Assembly (NCBI RefSeq): GCF_016458305.1
Contig: NZ_JAEMHL010000019.1
Span: 1 to 47,295 of the forward strand
Direction: 5' to 3'
From: Geomonas anaerohicana
GTDB lineage: Bacteria; Desulfobacterota; Desulfuromonadia; Geobacterales; Geobacteraceae
DNA: 47,295 nucleotides
This document shows positions 42,578 to 47,295 of this stretch, in pieces. The position numbers were made by a program, and so were the translations under genes. Numbering within the stretch: the stretch's first letter is position 1; each line of letters opens with the position of its first letter. The notes below the pieces were generated by a model, which was not told where the DNA came from, searched no databases, and saw only the letters and a list, made by a program, of their open reading frames with translations.

Positions 42578-43384
42578 CTAGAGGTTCTTGACCTTGGCCT
42601 TCACCCGGGCGAACTCGGGCGTGGAGTCGGGGAGCCAGTTCTTCGCGGGCAGCGTGGAGATTTCCTGCTGGATGGCCTTGATCCTGTCCACCGTCTCCGG
42701 ATGAGAGGAAAAGTACTTGGCGATGGTGCCCGGCTGCCGCTCCTCGGCAGCGTCGAGCTTCTTGAAGAAGCTCACCATCCCCTGCGGGTTGTATCCGGCC
42801 TTGTACATGGTCTCGATGCCCAGGTAATCGGCCTGGCTCTCCATATCGCGGCTGTAGTACATGCCGCCGGCCTTGCCGAAGAGGTCGGCCGCCATCTTGG
42901 AAAGCTCTCCCCCCTGCCCGCCGAGCAGCAGACTGGTGATCAGGCTGTAGCCGTACTGCTGGGTCATCTGCCGGGTGGAGTGCCGGGCCACCACGTGGTT
43001 CATCTCGTGCGCCATGACCGCCGCCAGTTCCGTCTCGCTGGCGGCCGCCTTGATCAGGCCCGTATTTACGTAGGTGTGCCCACCGGGAATGGCGAAGGCA
43101 TTGACGCTGTCATCCTTCACCACCTGGAAGGTGAAGGGGAAGTCCTGCTTGCGCACGCCGGTCAGGAGCCTTCTCCCCACACCATCGATGTAGGCCTGCA
43201 CTTCCGCGTCCCGCACCACCGGGTGCTGCTTCTCCACCTCGACCGCGAACTTGTCCCCCAGGTCCTTCTCCTCGGCAACGGAGACCAGGTTGAACCCGCC
43301 CACGGAGGACTTGTTGACGGCGCAGCCGCTGATGAGGGAAAGGGTGAGCAGAACCGGCAGGAAAAACCGCTTCAGGTATTTCAC
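42578..43384 (-). CDS. M48-family metalloprotease lipoprotein (BepA/LoiP-like)
   Basis: GTG 43384 (MKYLKRFFLP) is chosen, with GGAGG eight bases upstream. The 268-residue precursor has lipobox SLISGC. The zinc site is MAHEMNHVVARHS (HEXXH), with a third ligand in ESQADYLGIETM. The end has FSSHPETVDRI, typical of the family. Such periplasmic proteases help outer-membrane protein quality control. The upstream DUF3943 barrel gene overlaps the non-used extension of this frame; its stop lies 41 bases upstream. Confidence 0.93.
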   Translation of the reverse strand: MKYLKRFFLPVLLTLSLISGCAVNKSSVGGFNLVSVAEEKDLGDKFAVEVEKQHPVVRDAEVQAYIDGVGRRLLTGVRKQDFPFTFQVVKDDSVNAFAIPGGHTYVNTGLIKAAASETELAAVMAHEMNHVVARHSTRQMTQQYGYSLITSLLLGGQGGELSKMAADLFGKAGGMYYSRDMESQADYLGIETMYKAGYNPQGMVSFFKKLDAAEERQPGTIAKYFSSHPETVDRIKAIQQEISTLPAKNWLPDSTPEFARVKAKVKNL

Positions 43385-43425
43385 GAGGTGCACCTCCAAG
43401 AACAATTGATTGTATAAAAGTGGAT

Positions 43426-45075
43426 TCAACGTTCGGCTGACTCGCGCCATTCAACGGCCCCGAAGGCCCGGTCGCTGACAAAGGTGTAGACGAGACTTAT
43501 CGTTCCTTCGGCGCGATACTTGGTGGGAATATTAGCATAGTTCGTGTTCCGTATCGACTCGGAATATTGAATGCCAATGGCATGGCTGCCGTGGACTCTT
43601 ACAGTCAATGCGCCGCGTCCTCTGAAGACGCTCTCCGATCCATCATGATCAGGACCTATACTGCTGACATAGTACCAGCGCCCGGTCAGATCCACCATGG
43701 CCCTCTCGCCAAAGAGAACGTTCATTGCCAACAGCACCTGCGGAGTCACCCCGTAGTGGTACCCCCGCTCCTCCACCACGTCGGATTCGAGGCCGGTGGC
43801 ACCGAACCCTACCCCCCCGAGCAGGGAGCCCTGGGCTGCCACGCCGGGGCCGATCCAATACTGTCCCGTGGTTCCCAGGGAAAGGGCCGTGCTGGAAACC
43901 CTGAACAGGTAGGGTGAGATGTAGTCGTAGCTGCCATAGAGTCCCCAGATGCCGCGATAGTCCCGCCCCATCTCGTAGGTGGTCCCTTTGAGCAGCCCCC
44001 TGATGGTGAGGGTGTCCACCAGGTTGTGCTGCCTGGCCCTGGTGGAGATTTCAAAGTTGAAGTAGTCCAAGGGGCGTTTGTAGCCGTAGCCCGGCTTTCC
44101 CGGAAGACCGTAGGCCATGGAGAACTCGATGACGCCGATGCTCTCCTTGCTGGGCTCCTTGACCGGCGTGCTCAGGTTTTTCGAGTGGACGTCGAGGCTG
44201 AAACCGCCGCGGCACAGCCACAGCGTCGCCGGGCTGTGGTTCGGGAACACCGTGTCGAACCGCTTGCCGAACAGCAGGCGATTGACTGCGGTAGGCGGAG
44301 AAATCGCCGCTGCTGCCAGTCGGTGCCCTAAGGGAGGGTTGCTCCCCCCCTCTTCCAGGACCAGGTCAGCCATGCGGAACAGCGCCTCTCCCAGCAGGGC
44401 TCCCGCATTGCCTGTCGTGATGAGGTCGTTGGTCGAGGGACGGGAGTTCTCCCCCCCCATCTCCCACAGGAAGCTTCCGGCGTTGCTGTACGCCAGCGAT
44501 TGCCAGAAGTTCAAACCCGCCGACCGGGCCAGGCCGTACATGGTCGCCCCCTCGTAGGGATGGCCGAACTGGTTCACCTTGAAGGTATCCTGGTCGAAGG
44601 TCCAGTCCTGGTGTGTCAACTGGTGCCAGAAGGTGGAAGGATTGGTTGCGTAAGTTCTCTTCCCTTCCTCGGTCTTTTTGTCGTGAAAATACACCCGGTC
44701 GAAGGCGTTGAGAAGGACGATGAAGGCGGGAATCTCCACTGCCGGAATCAGGTAGCTTTTACCTTCACCCGTTTCCCAGGAAAGGCTACGTTGCGGTGCG
44801 GCAGCCGTGTAAAGCAGGGGCACGGTGTCGGCCTGGGCGACATCATAGACGGTGCGGCTACGATGATTTTTCCAGCTGTAAAGCGAGGCCCGGTCCAGCG
44901 TGATCAGGCTTTTCAACTCTTCCAGGTCAGGCCCACTGGTCGCTGCGCTCGCACCGGCGCGTACCCCGGCATCGCTTTCAGTCACGGCAAAGAGCTGTAC
45001 TGGCACTGCCATCACCGCAAAGACCACGAACACTGAGAGCAGCAGGGCAGGAACAGATGTCGGTAAGCTTCTCAT
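43426..45075 (-). CDS. DUF3943 outer-membrane protein
   Basis: ATG 45075 (MRSLPTSVPALLL) is chosen because GGGAGG lies just upstream. The 549-residue precursor has a signal peptide. The central block FKVNQFGHPYEGATMYGLARSAGLNFWQS is characteristic of DUF3943. The C-terminal half is rich in beta strands with aromatic ends (YGSYDYISPYLFRVSS, GRWYYVSS, VYTFVSDRAF), consistent with a barrel. Function unknown. It may form an envelope operon with the M48 protease and pepD. Confidence 0.88.
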   Translation of the reverse strand: MRSLPTSVPALLLSVFVVFAVMAVPVQLFAVTESDAGVRAGASAATSGPDLEELKSLITLDRASLYSWKNHRSRTVYDVAQADTVPLLYTAAAPQRSLSWETGEGKSYLIPAVEIPAFIVLLNAFDRVYFHDKKTEEGKRTYATNPSTFWHQLTHQDWTFDQDTFKVNQFGHPYEGATMYGLARSAGLNFWQSLAYSNAGSFLWEMGGENSRPSTNDLITTGNAGALLGEALFRMADLVLEEGGSNPPLGHRLAAAAISPPTAVNRLLFGKRFDTVFPNHSPATLWLCRGGFSLDVHSKNLSTPVKEPSKESIGVIEFSMAYGLPGKPGYGYKRPLDYFNFEISTRARQHNLVDTLTIRGLLKGTTYEMGRDYRGIWGLYGSYDYISPYLFRVSSTALSLGTTGQYWIGPGVAAQGSLLGGVGFGATGLESDVVEERGYHYGVTPQVLLAMNVLFGERAMVDLTGRWYYVSSIGPDHDGSESVFRGRGALTVRVHGSHAIGIQYSESIRNTNYANIPTKYRAEGTISLVYTFVSDRAFGAVEWRESAER

Positions 45076-45255
45076 ACCGCCTCCCATGACTTCATGGCCA
45101 ATGTGCCTGCCCCTGGTTGTCCGGGGCATGACCGGCAGTAGAGTATCCCCTCTCCCTCAGGGACAGGGCGGCCGGAGGCCGGGTGAGGGCGTCGGTAAAA
45201 TTAACAGACTATAATCTATCCGCCCTCCTATCATTGTCAAGGTAGCGCGGCAGAA

Positions 45256-45283
45256 GGGACAGGCTCCTTCAGGTGCCTGTCCC
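45256..45283. repeat. REP-like palindromic element, copy 6
   Basis: GGGACAGGCTCCTTCA then GGTGCCTGTCCC. The 3' flank (CTTTAGCGGAACGCTCCTTTCAG) is the reverse complement of the flank of copy 2 at 3541-3564, so copies 6-7 repeat the composite element of copies 1-2. Confidence 0.85.
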
Positions 45284-45330
45284 TTTAGCGGAACGCTCCT
45301 TTCAGCCCAGCCAACCTCAGAGAGCACTAA

Positions 45331-45360
45331 GGGGACAGGAACCTGGCGGAGCCAGTCCCC
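45331..45360. repeat. REP-like palindromic element, copy 7
   Basis: GGGGACAGGAACC then GGCGGAGCCAGTCCCC. Together with copy 6 it forms a BIME-like pair upstream of the DUF3943 gene and downstream of the chemoreceptor. Confidence 0.85.
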
Positions 45361-45385
45361 TCCATCCCGCTTGCGCATAAAAAAA

Positions 45386-45412
45386 GCCCCATCCGGAGCA
45401 ACCGGTGGGGCC
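45386..45412 (-). terminator. Terminator of the chemoreceptor gene
   Basis: On the - strand GGCCCCACCGG, a short loop and CCGGATGGGGC are followed by seven T, 24 bases after the chemoreceptor stop at 45436. Confidence 0.88.
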
Positions 45413-45435
45413 TGGATTTGTAGCGGTGGGTGAGT

Positions 45436-47127
45436 CTACAGCTTGCGGAAGGACTCCATCTCCCTATGCACTGCGCCGATGAGTTCGTTGATGGTCTCGA
45501 TCTCGCCCAGCATCTTCTTGGCCTCCTGGGCCGTCCCCTGGATCAGGCGATCAACCTCGGCCACGTCGTTGCGCAGCACGTCGCCGATGGCGATCTGCTC
45601 CATGCAGGTCTCCTTCAACGCCTTCACCTTGTCGTTGTCTTCCTGGACGCTTTGCATGTACAGGCGGTTACCCCGCACCTGCTCCTCGGTGGAGTTCGTA
45701 ATCTTTACCGACAGGGCTCGCATGCGCTCCAGGCTGCGCACGATGAGTTGGGCACCGGTTTCCTCTTCCTGGATGGCCCGGCTGAACTGTTTGACACGGG
45801 TCAGGTTCTTTTCAGCTTCCTCGGTGATCAGTTTGCTGCCGGAGGCCTGCTCGTCAGTGGCGGCGGCAATCTGCTGCACCATGCGGGACGCCTCTGCGGC
45901 GCTCTCCTCTATCCGGTGCAACGCCTCGTCCGCCTTTTCGGACACCGTCACCCCTTCGGCAACCATGTCCTTGCCCAGCCGGGCAGCGGTCTCGGCAGCA
46001 GCCGTCTCCTTCTGGATGTTGGCGACCAGTTCCTCGATCTCTTCGGTGGACGCGGAAGTCCTCTTGGCGAGGGCGCGCACCTCTTCGGCAACCACCGCAA
46101 AGGCCTTGCCCCGCTCACCTGCCTGGGCGGCGATGATGGAGGCGTTGAGGGAAAGGAGGTTGGTCTGGGCGACGACCTCCTTGATGACCTCGAGAAATTC
46201 TCCGACACGCAGCGAATGCTGGGACAGGCGGTTGATGGCATCAACGGAGCGGTCGCTGTGCTCCTCTATCGCGGTCATTGCTGCTATGGTCGCCGCCATG
46301 GCCTCCATACCTTCCGCAGCCTCCACCCGGACCCGGTCCGAGCAGTCGGAGCTGCGCCGCGCATTGTCACGGATCTCGCCGATGGAGTTGCCGATGGTGA
46401 GAATGGAGTTGTAGGTTTGTTCGGTGGAGGTAGTCAGTGCCTCGATATTGGAAGCAGTCCCCTTGATGCTGACTGCCATTTCCTCGATGGAAGCAGAGGT
46501 CTCCATGACCGAGGCGGAATACTCCTGGATGCTGAGGGCGATGGCGTCGGTGGCGGCGCTCATTTCCGTGGAGATGGAGGCACGCTCGTCGGTGCGCACG
46601 GCGATGTCCTGGATCTCCTTCAGCAGGTCCCGGAAGAAGGCGTTCATGTCATCCACGGCCCCCATCGTTTCCTGCTCCCTGGCAGCCTGTTTTTCGTGAT
46701 TGTGCACCGTCTTGGTGAAGTCGGCGGTGAGGCGGCTGTGCCGGTTGGAAATATCGGCGGCAAGCCTGGATACGTTTTCCACCATCGCCAAAACGCGGTG
46801 CATCAGGGCCTCGTTGCACTCCATCAGTTGCTGCAGTTCATCGCCTTTGCCTGACACAGACACGGTGGCAGTGTCACCCGTGATCCGCCCCAGGATCTTG
46901 AGCTGCTGTTCGACGTAAAGCCTGAGCGCCTCCTTGATGATTTGGTAGCAGAAGGTGCCGACAATAAATCCAGCCGCCAGGCAGCCGAGCACATAGAGGG
47001 GGGCAAACGCCTTGGCGCCGAAAAAAAGCCAGGAATAGAAGGGAAAGACAATCCCCATGAGCAGACCGAAGCAGACCATGAAGATATAGGTACTGCGCAG
47101 TGAAGAGAGGTATTTCTTGAAAAACAT
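45436..47127 (-). CDS. Methyl-accepting chemotaxis protein
   Basis: ATG 47127 ([12 protein letters not shown]) has a GGGGCGG ribosome site. The 563-residue protein has two adjacent transmembrane segments (about 12-32 and 42-62), leaving almost no periplasmic sensor. A long helical signalling domain follows, with the hairpin tip [38 protein letters not shown] intact in two runs. The absence of an external ligand domain suggests it senses an internal or membrane signal. There is no C-terminal CheR-docking pentapeptide (the end is REMESFRKL). Confidence 0.93.
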   Translation of the reverse strand: MFFKKYLSSLRSTYIFMVCFGLLMGIVFPFYSWLFFGAKAFAPLYVLGCLAAGFIVGTFCYQIIKEALRLYVEQQLKILGRITGDTATVSVSGKGDELQQLMECNEALMHRVLAMVENVSRLAADISNRHSRLTADFTKTVHNHEKQAAREQETMGAVDDMNAFFRDLLKEIQDIAVRTDERASISTEMSAATDAIALSIQEYSASVMETSASIEEMAVSIKGTASNIEALTTSTEQTYNSILTIGNSIGEIRDNARRSSDCSDRVRVEAAEGMEAMAATIAAMTAIEEHSDRSVDAINRLSQHSLRVGEFLEVIKEVVAQTNLLSLNASIIAAQAGERGKAFAVVAEEVRALAKRTSASTEEIEELVANIQKETAAAETAARLGKDMVAEGVTVSEKADEALHRIEESAAEASRMVQQIAAATDEQASGSKLITEEAEKNLTRVKQFSRAIQEEETGAQLIVRSLERMRALSVKITNSTEEQVRGNRLYMQSVQEDNDKVKALKETCMEQIAIGDVLRNDVAEVDRLIQGTAQEAKKMLGEIETINELIGAVHREMESFRKL

Positions 47128-47157
47128 AGCCGCCCCAATCGCATTCAAATATGCCAA

Positions 47158-47186
47158 TTAGTACATTGAAAAGGGCGTGGTGTCAA
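47158..47186 (-). promoter_or_regulatory. Sigma-70-type promoter for the chemoreceptor
   Basis: On the - strand TTGACA (47186-47181) is followed after 17 bases by TACTAA (47163-47158), 30 bases upstream of the chosen start. Confidence 0.6.
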
Positions 47187-47203
47187 TGCAATAGCACGCG
47201 AAA

Positions 47204-47232
47204 AAGCCCCGCCTGGTTATCAGACGGGGCTT
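47204..47232 (-). terminator. Terminator of the rRNA operon
   Basis: On the - strand AAAGCCCCGTCTG, a short loop and CAGGCGGGGCTTTTT form a strong hairpin with a T run, about 15 bases beyond the 5S rRNA 3' end. Confidence 0.88.
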
Positions 47233-47246
47233 TCTCTATTAAATTC

Positions 47247-47295
47247 CCTGCGGCGACCTACTCTCCCACATCGTTTCCAATGCAGTACCATCGGC
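47247..47295 (-). rRNA. rrf: 5S ribosomal RNA, 3' part only
   Basis: The complement reads GCCGATGGTACTGCA, then GGGAGAGTAGGTCGCCGC, the conserved 3' portion of bacterial 5S rRNA. The 5' part and presumably the 23S and 16S genes lie beyond the right window edge. It is followed by a strong terminator. Confidence 0.92.

Overview
The window looks like a chromosomal segment from a Geobacteraceae bacterium (Geobacter, Geomonas or Citrifermentans type). The evidence is the high GC content, the many multiheme c-type cytochromes with CX4CH motifs, the GEMM riboswitch, and small proteins resembling Geobacter-specific families. No species can be named from sequence reading alone.

Layout. Positions 1-7.7 kb hold the 3' end of a gene made of a 21-bp tandem repeat, a small hypothetical gene, an alkyltransferase-like protein (ATL), a PAS sensor kinase with a Cys-rich motif, an NADPH:FMN-type reductase and an NlpC/P60 hydrolase. 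They end with a 719-residue coiled-coil protein whose leader carries a GEMM-I riboswitch overlapping an intrinsic terminator. Positions 8-13.5 kb hold porin-cytochrome cluster 1 on the + strand: decaheme OmcA/MtrC-like lipoprotein, porin, pentaheme lipoprotein, hexaheme lipoprotein. Positions 13.6-17.7 kb hold dispersed palindromic repeats, glpD, glpK and a small outer-membrane barrel. Positions 17.9-25.0 kb and 25.6-33.5 kb hold clusters 2 and 3, two tandem homologous clusters on the - strand. Their order is porin, pentaheme, hexaheme, FN3 lipoprotein, decaheme, and cluster 3 has an extra downstream lipoprotein. The rest is mostly housekeeping: an MFS transporter, proC-acyP-thioredoxin-like, two radical SAM proteins, a DUF3943/M48/dipeptidase group, a chemoreceptor and the 3' end of a 5S rRNA.

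How the genes fit together. Each porin-cytochrome cluster encodes an outer-membrane barrel, a small pentaheme lipoprotein, a hexaheme lipoprotein mixing CX2CH with wider motifs, and a decaheme cytochrome. That is 21 predicted hemes per cluster, consistent with a trans-outer-membrane electron conduit. Clusters 2 and 3 add a lipoprotein with two fibronectin type III domains. The OmcA/MtrC-like proteins are mosaic: clusters 2 and 3 share an N-terminal part, but the heme part of cluster 2 resembles cluster 1. The riboswitch has A at the ligand-contacting position where c-di-GMP aptamers have G, which suggests it senses 3',3'-cGAMP, a messenger linked in Geobacter to electron transfer to solids.

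Seven copies of a roughly 30-bp palindromic element, and other palindromic repeats, sit at gene ends. Start sites were chosen by Shine-Dalgarno spacing; several genes use GTG or TTG.
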